A stretch of 64,000 bases of DNA, taken from Nocardioides aromaticivorans. GTDB taxonomy: Bacteria; Actinomycetota; Actinomycetes; Propionibacteriales; Nocardioidaceae. Every line of letters begins with the position of its first letter. The first letter of the stretch is position 1. The notes under the pieces are model-generated. The model was not told the DNA's origin, searched no databases, and was given only the letters and a program-made list of their open reading frames with translations. The stretch covers positions 3,472,001 through 3,536,000 of the forward strand of contig NZ_JACBZM010000001.1 of NCBI RefSeq assembly GCF_013408525.1, given 5' to 3'. The position numbers and the translations under genes are program-made. Of the stretch, positions 26,705-34,137 are shown one piece after another.

Positions 26705-27726
26705 TGAAGCAGAGGATCCCGATCGTGCTGGCCGTCGTGGCGGTCGTCGCCGCCGGCCTTCTCCTGTGGCGGCCGTGGGCCGACGAGGCGCCGGAGGGGA
26801 CGGCGTTCCGGGTCGGCGAGGAGGTCGTCACCGTCGACGACCTCGACGCGCGCAACGACTCGTTGCGGGCGCTCTACGGCATCCAGGAGCCGCTCGACGC
26901 GAAGGAGCTCGACGGGTTCCGGCGCCAGGCCGCCAAGTCGATGGCCATCAGCATCGTGCTCGACCGCGCCGTCGACGAGGAGGGCGTGGAGGTGAGCGAC
27001 GCGGAGGTCGAGGAGGCCGTGACGGCGTTCATCAAGGCGAGGTTCGCCGGCGACCGCGACGCGTTCCTCGACTCGCTCGGCAACGTCAACACCTCCGAGG
27101 AGGCCGTCCGTGCGGAGGTACGACGCCAGCTCGAGCTGCGCGAGCTGCTCGCCGAGGTCGCGGGTGACGTCGCCGTGGGCGACGCGGACGTGCGGGCCGC
27201 CTTCGCCGAGCGCAAGGCGTCGCTCGGCACCCCCGAGCGCCGCGTCGTCAGCAATGTCGTCGTCGACACGTTGGCCGAGGCGCAGCGGGTCCGCGACCAG
27301 CTCGACAGAGGCGTGGGCATCGCCGCTCTGGCGCGCAAGGTCAGCATCGACGCGGCCACCCGCGACAAGGGCGGCCGGCTGGGCGCGGTGGCGCGGGCGG
27401 ACCTGCTGCCCGAGGTGGCCGAGGTCGTCTTCCGCACCGGTGCCGGCAAGGTCTACGGGCCGGTGCAGGGCAGCCAGGGGTGGAATGTCGGGATCGTGAC
27501 CCGCATCGAGCCGGCCACGACCGCGACCTTCGCGGCGGTCCGGACCCGGCTGCGCAGCACCCTCGAGTCCGAGGCGGTGCAGTCCCGGTGGAGCGACTGG
27601 CTCGCCGGCAGGCTGCACGACGCCGACGTCCGCTACGAGCGGGACTACCGGCCCAGCGACCCCTACGACGTCAGCGCGTGGGAGCAGTCCGGCATCGAGG
27701 GCGCCGAGGGTGGGGGCACACAGTGA
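26704..27726 (+). CDS. PpiC/SurA-type peptidyl-prolyl isomerase, membrane-anchored
   Basis: A 340-residue protein with an N-terminal signal-anchor (about residues 4-22), a SurA-like helical chaperone region (about 35-170), and a parvulin/rotamase-like domain (about 175-270, with RRVVSNVVVDTLAEAQRV and a later GGRLG). The tail is Gly/Glu-rich. It probably folds envelope proteins outside the membrane; the Mce proteins made just upstream are the likely clients. TGATG overlap with the MMPL gene and GTGA overlap with the next gene tie it to the operon. Confidence 0.82.
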   Translation: MKQRIPIVLAVVAVVAAGLLLWRPWADEAPEGTAFRVGEEVVTVDDLDARNDSLRALYGIQEPLDAKELDGFRRQAAKSMAISIVLDRAVDEEGVEVSDAEVEEAVTAFIKARFAGDRDAFLDSLGNVNTSEEAVRAEVRRQLELRELLAEVAGDVAVGDADVRAAFAERKASLGTPERRVVSNVVVDTLAEAQRVRDQLDRGVGIAALARKVSIDAATRDKGGRLGAVARADLLPEVAEVVFRTGAGKVYGPVQGSQGWNVGIVTRIEPATTATFAAVRTRLRSTLESEAVQSRWSDWLAGRLHDADVRYERDYRPSDPYDVSAWEQSGIEGAEGGGTQ

Positions 27727-27941
27727 TCGGCCTCCTCGACGCGTTCACGTGCCTGGTCGTGGCCTGCCTCCTCTTCCCGCTGGGCGTGTGGGGCAGGGCG
27801 CAGGCCCACGACCTCGTGGTCGACGCCCTGCCGAGCGAGGAGCGGGAGCACCGGATCGCGGTGCTCCGCCGCGGGGCGCTGACCTGCCAGGTGGTGGCGG
27901 TGGTCTTCGGCGCCGGCGCGGTGCTCCTGCTGCTGGTCTGA
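27723..27941 (+). CDS. Small two-helix membrane protein ending the mce operon
   Basis: A 72-residue protein with two hydrophobic segments (about residues 4-24 and 51-71) and a charged cytoplasmic or external loop between them. The start is a GTG overlapping the foldase stop by four bases. No family is recognised. Because it is translationally coupled at the end of the operon it may be an accessory subunit of the transporter; that is inference. Confidence 0.7.
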   Translation: MIGLLDAFTCLVVACLLFPLGVWGRAQAHDLVVDALPSEEREHRIAVLRRGALTCQVVAVVFGAGAVLLLLV

Positions 27942-27958
27942 CGGGCGGGTCTCAGACC
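27935..27958. terminator. Possible bidirectional terminator between converging genes
   Basis: GGTCTGA (27935-27941) and TCAGACC (27952-27958) form perfect 7-bp arms with a 10-nt loop. They overlap the stop codons of both converging transcription units. There is no U-run, as is common in such G+C-rich genomes, so it is only a candidate. Confidence 0.4.
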
Positions 27959-30900
27959 GCCGGGGGAGTGACGCCGAGGTCGGCCAGCTCGGCGACGTAC
28001 TTCTCGACGTTGCGGAGCTTGACCTCCTCGTAGCCACGCACGACGTCCGGCAGGGCCGCGATCCGCACGGCACGGTCGTAGCCGGCCGTGTCGTCGGCGG
28101 CGAGGCCGCGGGCCAGGTCGGCCACCAGCGCGCGGTAGTGGTCGCGCAGCTCGCGCTCCACCTTGCGCACGTGGGCGCGCCCGAACGGGTCGGCCGCCGT
28201 GCCGCGCAGCTTCTTCATCCGCGCCAGCGCGCGCAGCGAGCCGTGCGACTTCGGGCCGAAGGCGATCTTCTTGTCGCGGCCCATCGCGCGGAGCATCGGC
28301 GGGTGGAGCTGGAAGGAGATCGTGCCGCCGGGGAAGGCGCCGCCGGTCTCCGCGAGGAACGCCGGGTCGGTCAGCAGGCGCGCCACCTCGTACTCGTCCT
28401 TGTAGGCGGTCAGCTTGAACAGGTTGCGGGCGACGGCCTCGGTGAACCGGGAGCCGGTGCCGGCCTCCCGCTCGGCGCGGGCGACCTCGGCGACGAGCGC
28501 GACATAGGAGTCGGCGAGCTTCTCGTCCTGGTAGTCGACCAGGTCGGCGGCCCGCTGCTCGACGAGGCGGAGCACCTCGCCCTCCAGGCCGGCGGCCGCG
28601 ACGGACGCCAGGACGTGGCGCTCGCGCACCCGGACCGGACGCTCGTTGGCGGCCCGGAACGCGGCGGGGTCGGTCACGGCGACGCGGCCCCAGCGGAACG
28701 CGGCGACATTGGCCGCCACCGCGGTGCCGTTGATGGCGATGGCCTCCTCGATCGCGGCGGCCGGCAGGCGCAGCGCGCCGGTCTGGTACGCCGCCCCCAC
28801 GAGCAGGAAGTTCGCGGCCACGGTGTTGCCGAAGATCCGGTCCGCCGCCTCGAGGGCGTCGAAGTCGAACAGGTCGGCGCTGACCGTGCGGACCCGGTCG
28901 AGCAGGCCGGCCTCGTCGGGGTGCTGCACGGTCGGGTCCTCGACCATCGCGCCCGTGGGGGTGCGGCTGGTGGAGACGACGGTGCGGGTCGTCGCGGCGC
29001 TGCCGTACTGCAGGTTGCGGTCCTCGGCGAGGGTGAGCAGGTCGAAGCCGAGGAAGCAGTCCGCGGAGCCGGGCGTCAGCCGGTTGGCCGGCTCGAGGTC
29101 GCCCGCGGCGAAGCGGAGGTGGCCGACGACCGGCCCCGCCTTCTGGCTCAGGCCCGTCTGGTCGAGCGACTCGACGCCGTACCCGGCGCGCAGGGCGGCC
29201 GTGGCGAGCACCTGGTTGACGGTCACGATGCCGGTGCCGCCGATGCCGACCATGAAGACGTTCTGGGTCGCGGTCACCGGCTCCTCGGCGGGGCTCGGGG
29301 CGACGGTCGGCGGGGTCGGGTAGCCCGTGCGCTTCTTCCCGGACCTTGCCGGGGTCTCGTGACGGTTGCTGCGCAACCTCTTCGACCACCGGCGGGATTC
29401 GGGCGCGGTCTCGACGGTCACGAAGGACGGGCAGTCGCCGTCGAGGCAGCTGTAGTCGGTGTTGCACGACGTCTGGTCGATGCGGGTCTTGCGGCCGTAC
29501 TCGGTGTCGACGGGCTGCACGGAGAGGCAGTTGCTCTTCATGCCGCAGTCGCCGCAGCCCTCGCAGACCGCCTCGTTGATGACGACCCGCTTGGTGCGGG
29601 TGGGCAGCGAGCCCCGCTTGCGCTGGCGGCGGGCGTCGGCGGCGCAGTGCTGGTCGTAGATCAGGACGGTCACGCCGGGGATCTCGCGCAGCATCCGCTG
29701 CGCCTCGTCGAGCCGGTCGCGGTGCCACAGCAGCGTGCCCGGCGCGAGGTCGCGCTGGCGGTGGCGGCCGGGCTCGTCGGCGCAGACGATGATCTTCTTG
29801 ACGCCCTCGGTGTGCAGCTTGTGGGTGAGGGCCGGCACTCGCAGCGCGCCCTCGGCGTCCTGCGCACCGGTCATCGCGACGACGTCGTTGTAGAGCACCT
29901 TGTAGGTGATGTTGACGCCCGCCGCGATGCAGGCCTGGACGGCCAGCTGGGCGGAGTGGAAGAAGGTGCCGTCGCCGACGTTCTGGAAGATGTGCGGGGC
30001 GTCGGTGAACCAGGCCTGCCCGATCCACTGCGCGCCCTCGCCACCCATCTGGGTGACGCCGACGACCGCGCTGGACGGACGGTCGGAGATGGTCACCATG
30101 GCGTGGCAGCCGATGCCGCCGCCGCCGAGCGAGCCCTCCGGGATGACGGTGGAGCGGTTGTGCGGGCAGCCCGAGCAGAAGTACGCCGACCGGCTGGCCG
30201 ACAGCAGCGGCAGCGGCTTGCGGCTCGGCGCCGGCGGCTTCATGGTGAGCCGGTCCTGCAGGACGTGGCGCAGGGGAGCGAGCAGTCGTCCGGAGGTGAG
30301 CTCGCCGTCGGCCGGGATCAGCGGCATCCCGGCGGCGTCCTTCTTGCCGATGATCCGCGGCGCGTTCTCCGTGCCGTAGAGCAGGTCGCGGACCTGCATC
30401 TCCATGAAGGAGGTCTTGTCCTCGACGACGATGATCTCCTCGAGGCCCTGTGCGAACCGGCGTACGGACTCGGGCTCGACCGGCGACATCATGCCCATCC
30501 GCATCAGCCGGAAGCCGGCGGCGGTCAGGTCGTCGTCGGTGACGCCGAGGTCGGCGAGCGCCTGGCGCAGCGAGTCGAAGCAGCTGCCGGAAGCGACCAG
30601 GCCGGTCCGGGCACCCGGCGCGTCGACCTCGGTCACGCAGAGGCCGTTGCGGGCGGAGTACTCGTGCACGAGCGCGGTCCGCGGGCCGACGAGCTCGGCC
30701 TCGGCGCCGACGATCATCGCCGGGCGCAGCACGATCGGGCTCTGCGTGTAGGCGTAGGGGTGGCCGTTCCAGTCGATGGCCGGCATGACCGGGTCGAGGT
30801 CGATGTCGGCGCCGTCAACGACCCACGCGCCGTCGGCGACGTCGGCGACGATCTTGAGCGCCACCACGCAGCCCGACGCGCGGGACATCTCGATGGCGTG

Positions 30901-31500
30901 CAGGCCGAGGGTGACGATCTCGGTGGCGTTGCGCGGGAAGAGCACCGGGATGCCGAGGGCCGCGAGCGAGCGCTCGCTCACCGCGGGCACGGTCGAGGAC
31001 TTGGACGCCGGGTCGTCGCCGACCAGCAGCACGGCGCCGCCGCGGCGGTTGACGCCGTACATGTTGGCGTGGCGCAGGGCGTCGGTCGCCCGGTCGACAC
31101 CGGGGCCCTTGCCGTACCAGAAGCCGGTCACGCCGTCGTAGCGCGACGTGTCGGTCGGCAGGTCGATCTGGCTGCCCCACACGGCCGTGGCGGCGAGCTC
31201 CTCGTTGAGGCCGGGCACGAAGCGGATGTCGTTCTCGTCGAGGATGTCCTTCATCCCGGCGAGCATCTTGTCCAGGCCGCCGAGCGGGCTGCCCTGGTAG
31301 CCGGACACGAAGGTGGCCGTCTTCAGGCCGCGCTTGCGGTCGAGCGCGCGGTGCTCGACGAGCAGCCGGGCGATCGCCTGGACGCCCGTCAGCAGCGTCG
31401 GCGGGGCCGCGACGCGGAACCGGTCGTCGAGGTCGTACGGCGTCGCCGGCACGGCCGGCCCCGGGGCGCGAAACAGCTGCTCGGTCACGCGCACGAGCAT
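27952..31500 (-). CDS. Fused indolepyruvate:ferredoxin oxidoreductase family protein
   Basis: A 1182-residue 2-oxoacid:ferredoxin oxidoreductase in one chain. The order is an N-terminal pyrimidine-binding/core region, a TPP-binding domain (YFCSGCPHN at about residue 440, GGEGAQWIG near 487), a ferredoxin-like cysteine cluster (CEGCGDCGMKSNC, then CNTDYSC near 643-700), a gamma domain (VGIGGTGIVTVNQVLA) and a C-terminal extension. It oxidatively decarboxylates aryl or branched 2-oxoacids to acyl-CoA. The ATG at 31500 is chosen; a GTG at 31488 is an alternative. Residues about 704-717 are encoded by a palindromic repeat element. The divergent Lrp-type gene probably regulates it. Confidence 0.9.
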   Translation of the reverse strand: MLVRVTEQLFRAPGPAVPATPYDLDDRFRVAAPPTLLTGVQAIARLLVEHRALDRKRGLKTATFVSGYQGSPLGGLDKMLAGMKDILDENDIRFVPGLNEELAATAVWGSQIDLPTDTSRYDGVTGFWYGKGPGVDRATDALRHANMYGVNRRGGAVLLVGDDPASKSSTVPAVSERSLAALGIPVLFPRNATEIVTLGLHAIEMSRASGCVVALKIVADVADGAWVVDGADIDLDPVMPAIDWNGHPYAYTQSPIVLRPAMIVGAEAELVGPRTALVHEYSARNGLCVTEVDAPGARTGLVASGSCFDSLRQALADLGVTDDDLTAAGFRLMRMGMMSPVEPESVRRFAQGLEEIIVVEDKTSFMEMQVRDLLYGTENAPRIIGKKDAAGMPLIPADGELTSGRLLAPLRHVLQDRLTMKPPAPSRKPLPLLSASRSAYFCSGCPHNRSTVIPEGSLGGGGIGCHAMVTISDRPSSAVVGVTQMGGEGAQWIGQAWFTDAPHIFQNVGDGTFFHSAQLAVQACIAAGVNITYKVLYNDVVAMTGAQDAEGALRVPALTHKLHTEGVKKIIVCADEPGRHRQRDLAPGTLLWHRDRLDEAQRMLREIPGVTVLIYDQHCAADARRQRKRGSLPTRTKRVVINEAVCEGCGDCGMKSNCLSVQPVDTEYGRKTRIDQTSCNTDYSCLDGDCPSFVTVETAPESRRWSKRLRSNRHETPARSGKKRTGYPTPPTVAPSPAEEPVTATQNVFMVGIGGTGIVTVNQVLATAALRAGYGVESLDQTGLSQKAGPVVGHLRFAAGDLEPANRLTPGSADCFLGFDLLTLAEDRNLQYGSAATTRTVVSTSRTPTGAMVEDPTVQHPDEAGLLDRVRTVSADLFDFDALEAADRIFGNTVAANFLLVGAAYQTGALRLPAAAIEEAIAINGTAVAANVAAFRWGRVAVTDPAAFRAANERPVRVRERHVLASVAAAGLEGEVLRLVEQRAADLVDYQDEKLADSYVALVAEVARAEREAGTGSRFTEAVARNLFKLTAYKDEYEVARLLTDPAFLAETGGAFPGGTISFQLHPPMLRAMGRDKKIAFGPKSHGSLRALARMKKLRGTAADPFGRAHVRKVERELRDHYRALVADLARGLAADDTAGYDRAVRIAALPDVVRGYEEVKLRNVEKYVAELADLGVTPPAV
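29351..29390 (-). repeat. 40-bp palindromic element inside the indolepyruvate oxidoreductase gene
   Basis: On the minus strand this 40-bp segment begins GGTGGTCGAAGAGG, has a hairpin core GGTTGC-GCA-GCAACC, and ends CGTCACGAGACCCC. It matches the last unit of the intergenic array at 33866-33905 over all 40 positions except three, and two of those are paired changes in the hairpin arms. It is in frame and encodes a basic linker segment between the Fe-S and gamma domains. Confidence 0.85.
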
Positions 31501-31607
31501 GCGCCCTCGGTGGGCCCGGTCACAACGGTCGTCGTGGGGTTTGGCGACGATCCGCAACCCGCAGGACGTGCTGGCCCCTCTGGGAGCAACAGATCGACTC
31601 TCGGGGT

Positions 31608-31613
31608 TAGGCT
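31608..31613 (+). promoter_or_regulatory. -10 element for a leaderless Lrp-family gene
   Basis: TAGGCT ends 7 nt before the GTG at 31621 and sets that start. Confidence 0.55.
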
Positions 31614-31620
31614 TTGTTGC

Positions 31621-32070
31621 GTGAGCGAACCGGCCATCCTCGACGCCACCGACCACGCCATCCTCGACCTGCTGCGCGAGAACGCGCGCCGCCCGCTGCG
31701 CGAGGTCGCGGACGCCGTCGGCCTCACCGTCGCACCTGTCCAGCGCCGGATCGCGCGCCTGGAGAAGCTCGGCGTGATCGAGCGCTACACGGTGCAGATC
31801 AACCACGGCCGGATCGCCGCCGGGATCGAGGCCGTCACCGAGCTGAACTTCTCCAACGACCTCGACCTCGCGCAGATCATGGAGTTCGTCGCGGGCGTGC
31901 CCGAGGTCGAGGAGGTGCTCACCCTCGCCGGCGACCCGGACGCCCTGGTCCGGATCCGGGTCAACGGGGTCGAGGACCTGCGCCGCGTCGTCAGCCAGCT
32001 GCGCTCGGGCGGACGGATCTCCAGCACGAAGACGCTCGTCGTGCTGGAGCAGTGGACCCGCTCGGGCTGA
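31621..32070 (+). CDS. Lrp/AsnC family transcriptional regulator
   Basis: A 149-residue regulator with an N-terminal AsnC helix-turn-helix (ILDLLRENARRPLREVADAVG followed by LTVAPVQRRIARLEKLGVIE) and a C-terminal RAM ligand-binding domain with FVAGVPEVEEVLTLAGDPD. The GTG start is set by TAGGCT 7 nt upstream, so the mRNA is probably leaderless. It is divergent from the indolepyruvate:ferredoxin oxidoreductase, an amino-acid catabolic enzyme, and Lrp-type regulators commonly control such neighbours in response to amino acids. Confidence 0.9.
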   Translation: MSEPAILDATDHAILDLLRENARRPLREVADAVGLTVAPVQRRIARLEKLGVIERYTVQINHGRIAAGIEAVTELNFSNDLDLAQIMEFVAGVPEVEEVLTLAGDPDALVRIRVNGVEDLRRVVSQLRSGGRISSTKTLVVLEQWTRSG

Positions 32071-32162
32071 TCGCCCGGGACGACCGGGCGGAGGACGCCG
32101 CGGTCCTGGGCGTAGTGTCGAGGGCAGGAGCCATCCAGGCTTCCTCTCAGAGAGATACCGCC

Positions 32163-32297
32163 ATGAGCGACAAGTCGCCGCGCCAGAGCATGTCCAAGAA
32201 GTCCGGCAAGTCCCTCAAGGAGAAGCGCGCCGCCAAGCGCGACAAGGCCTCCGGCGAGCCTCCCGCCGCCAAGGCCGACCCCGGCACCCGCAAGTGA
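32163..32297 (+). CDS. Very small, lysine-rich protein of unknown function
   Basis: A 44-residue, strongly basic and probably disordered protein (MSDKSPRQSMSKKSGKSLKE then Ala/Lys-rich). A TAGTGT (32112-32117) may be its -10. The leader then holds the palindrome CTCTC-A-GAGAG (32144-32154), whose GAGAGA half could serve as the ribosome binding site. Its stop overlaps the next gene's GTG start (GTGA). I have seen similar small basic proteins annotated as hypothetical in actinobacteria but know no function. RNA or nucleoid binding is possible from charge only. Confidence 0.6.
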   Translation: MSDKSPRQSMSKKSGKSLKEKRAAKRDKASGEPPAAKADPGTRK

Positions 32298-33472
32298 CCC
32301 TGCTGGGCCTGGGCGTCATCGGGTCCTCGGCCAAGGAGAACGAGCGCCGGCTGCCGATCCACCCCGACCACCTGCCGGCCCTCGACGCCGACCTCCGGCA
32401 GCGGATCACGCTCGAGCACGGCTACGGCGCCGGCTTCGGTGTCGACGACGCGGCCCTCGCCGCCCACGTCGCCGGCTTCGCCTCGCGCGAGCAGATCCTC
32501 GCCGAGTCCGACGTGGTGCTGCTGCCCAAGCCCCAGCTCGCCGACGTGACCGCCATGGGGCGCGGGAAGGTGCTGTGGGGCTGGCCGCACTGCGTCCAGG
32601 ACACGGACCTCACCCAGGCCGCGATCGACCGCGGGCTGACCCTCATCGCGTTCGAGGCGATGAACCACTGGACGAAGGACGGTGCGGTCGGGCTGCACGT
32701 CTTCCACAAGAACAACGAGCTGGCGGGCTACTGCTCGGTGCTGCACGCGCTCCAGCTCGCCGGGCTGACCGGCGACTACGGCCGCCGGCTGAGCGCCGTC
32801 GTCATCGGCTTCGGTGCCACGGCCCGGGGCGCGGTGACCGCCCTCAACGCCCACGGCGTGCACGAGGTCGCGGTGCTCACCAACCGCGCCGTCGCCGCGG
32901 TGGGCTCGCCGATCCACTCGGCGCGCATCCGACAGTTCGAGCACGAGCCGGACGGTGACCAGCCGAGCAGCGTGATCACCGAGCGGGGGCGCGAGCCGCT
33001 GCCGTCGTACCTCGCCGAGAACGACATCGTCGTCAACTGCACGCTCCAGGACACCGCCAACCCGCTCGTCTACCTGACCGAGGAGGACGTCGCCGCCTTC
33101 CGGCCCGGCAGCCTCCTGGTCGACGTCTCGTGCGACCTGGGCATGGGCTTCTCGTTCGCCCGCCCCACCAGCTTCGAGGAGCCGACCTTCGTCGTCGGCG
33201 ACAAGGTCCTCTACTACGGCGTCGACCACACGCCGTCGTACCTGTGGAACTCGGCGACGTGGGAGAACAGCAACGCCCTCGTGCCGTTCCTGCGCCGCGT
33301 GCTCGAGGGCGGCCCCGCCTGGGACGCCGACGAGACGCTGAGCCGGGCCATCGAGATCCGCGACGGTCGGGTGGTCAATCCCGCGGTCCTGGCCTTCCAG
33401 GGGCGCGCGGCCGAGCCGCCCCACCGGCGGATGACGCCCGCGGGCCTGCGGTGGCCGATCTCGCAGCGCTGA
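32294..33472 (+). CDS. Alanine dehydrogenase/PNT family protein, N5-(carboxyethyl)ornithine synthase-like
   Basis: A 392-residue NAD(P)-dependent dehydrogenase of the alanine dehydrogenase/transhydrogenase fold. It closely resembles annotated N5-(carboxyethyl)ornithine synthases, which reductively join pyruvate to ornithine. Visible are the N-terminal ENERRLPIHPDHL segment, a Rossmann-type VVIGFGATARGAV and the catalytic-side ENDIVVNCTLQDT region. The GTG start overlaps the stop of the small basic gene by four bases. The assigned reaction is by family resemblance only; alanine or saccharopine-type chemistry is an alternative. Confidence 0.75.
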   Translation: MTLLGLGVIGSSAKENERRLPIHPDHLPALDADLRQRITLEHGYGAGFGVDDAALAAHVAGFASREQILAESDVVLLPKPQLADVTAMGRGKVLWGWPHCVQDTDLTQAAIDRGLTLIAFEAMNHWTKDGAVGLHVFHKNNELAGYCSVLHALQLAGLTGDYGRRLSAVVIGFGATARGAVTALNAHGVHEVAVLTNRAVAAVGSPIHSARIRQFEHEPDGDQPSSVITERGREPLPSYLAENDIVVNCTLQDTANPLVYLTEEDVAAFRPGSLLVDVSCDLGMGFSFARPTSFEEPTFVVGDKVLYYGVDHTPSYLWNSATWENSNALVPFLRRVLEGGPAWDADETLSRAIEIRDGRVVNPAVLAFQGRAAEPPHRRMTPAGLRWPISQR

Positions 33473-33477
33473 GCGGT

Positions 33478-33753
33478 TCAGCGCTCCGGCAGGGGTAGGC
33501 GGGAGCGCAGCCAGGAGACCGTGCCCGCTGCCACGCCCCGCGCCTTGGGACGGCGCTCCAAGGGGGCGACGAGGAGGGCGCAGTCGTCCGGCAGCAGCCA
33601 CTTGATCTCGTGGAAGACGCGGGACGTGGTCTCGGTCGTCTCGACCAGTAGCAGGCCGGGCGCCGCCTCGCGGACCTCACGCCACGGGCCGGGGGAGGAG
33701 ACCACCTCGGCGGCTGCTGCGGGGTCGCCGAGCCAGGCGAGGCAGACGGGCAT
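33478..33753 (-). CDS. Small hypothetical protein
   Basis: A 91-residue soluble protein (MPVCLAWLGDPAAAAEVVSS start, basic C-terminus with PLERRPKARG). I start it at the ATG at 33753. The longer frame to 33897 is rejected because its extra N-terminus is only the translated palindromic repeat array. It is convergent with the dehydrogenase gene, 5 bp apart. No family is recognised, but codon use and length look like a real gene. Confidence 0.55.
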   Translation of the reverse strand: MPVCLAWLGDPAAAAEVVSSPGPWREVREAAPGLLLVETTETTSRVFHEIKWLLPDDCALLVAPLERRPKARGVAAGTVSWLRSRLPLPER

Positions 33754-33789
33754 GCAGGTGGGGTGCCCGCGAAGCCGTCCGACATCCCC

Positions 33790-33905
33790 GGTGGTCGAGG
33801 AGGTGGCCGGTGGTCGAGGAGGTCGCGCAGCGACCCGGTGGTCGAGGAGGTCGCGCAGCGCCCTCGGTGGTCGAGGAGGTCGCGCAGCGACCGTCACGAG
33901 ACCCC
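33790..33905. repeat. Tandem array of four palindromic (REP-like) units
   Basis: GGTGGTCGAGGAGGT begins at 33790, 33809, 33837 and 33866. The second, third and fourth copies continue into the hairpin GGTCGC-GCA-GCGACC (imperfect in the third). The fourth is the full 40-bp unit, ending GTCACGAGACCCC at 33905; the first is truncated. The array lies in the 384-bp gene-free stretch 33754-34137. I see nothing else in 33906-34137 beyond the upstream region of the DUF222 gene. Confidence 0.85.
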
Positions 33906-34137
33906 TTGCTCCGGCGCACCCGCTGTGCCCTGCGGCTGGGTGCGTGGTCGGGTCTTCAAGCGCAGCGACGAGGACGGTGGGCGGGTGGCTGGGTTCCGGT
34001 GGTCGGGTGCGGTCCGGCAGCTCCGCGAGTCACTCCTTGCGCCACTTGTCCTCCACAAGGCCCGGTGGGAGCGCCGTTGTGCACAGGCAGGTTCGGGGCC
34101 AGATGGTTGTGTCGGAGCCCCGTGATCCAATACAGGT

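Noticed and set aside
29340..29400. Frameshift or assembly error in the indolepyruvate oxidoreductase gene at the repeat element
   Set aside because: The frame is open through the element and the Fe-S and gamma domains on both sides are in the same frame.
28138..32070. 1310-codon antisense frame over the indolepyruvate oxidoreductase gene
   Set aside because: The protein is a Val/Asp/Gly/Arg-rich shadow without domains. Only its last part, from 31621, is a real gene (Lrp family).
33754..33897. Longer N-terminus of the small hypothetical protein at 33478-33753
   Set aside because: The extra codons are a translation of the repeat array and give Arg/Pro-rich periodic sequence; the ATG at 33753 is a better start.
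33790..33905. CRISPR array
   Set aside because: The repeats are nearly contiguous with no unique spacers of constant length, and there are no cas genes. They fit tandem palindromic (REP-like) units.
34100..34137. SOS box for the second DUF222 gene
   Set aside because: No TCGAAC-N4-GTTCGA or close variant is present in the upstream region.
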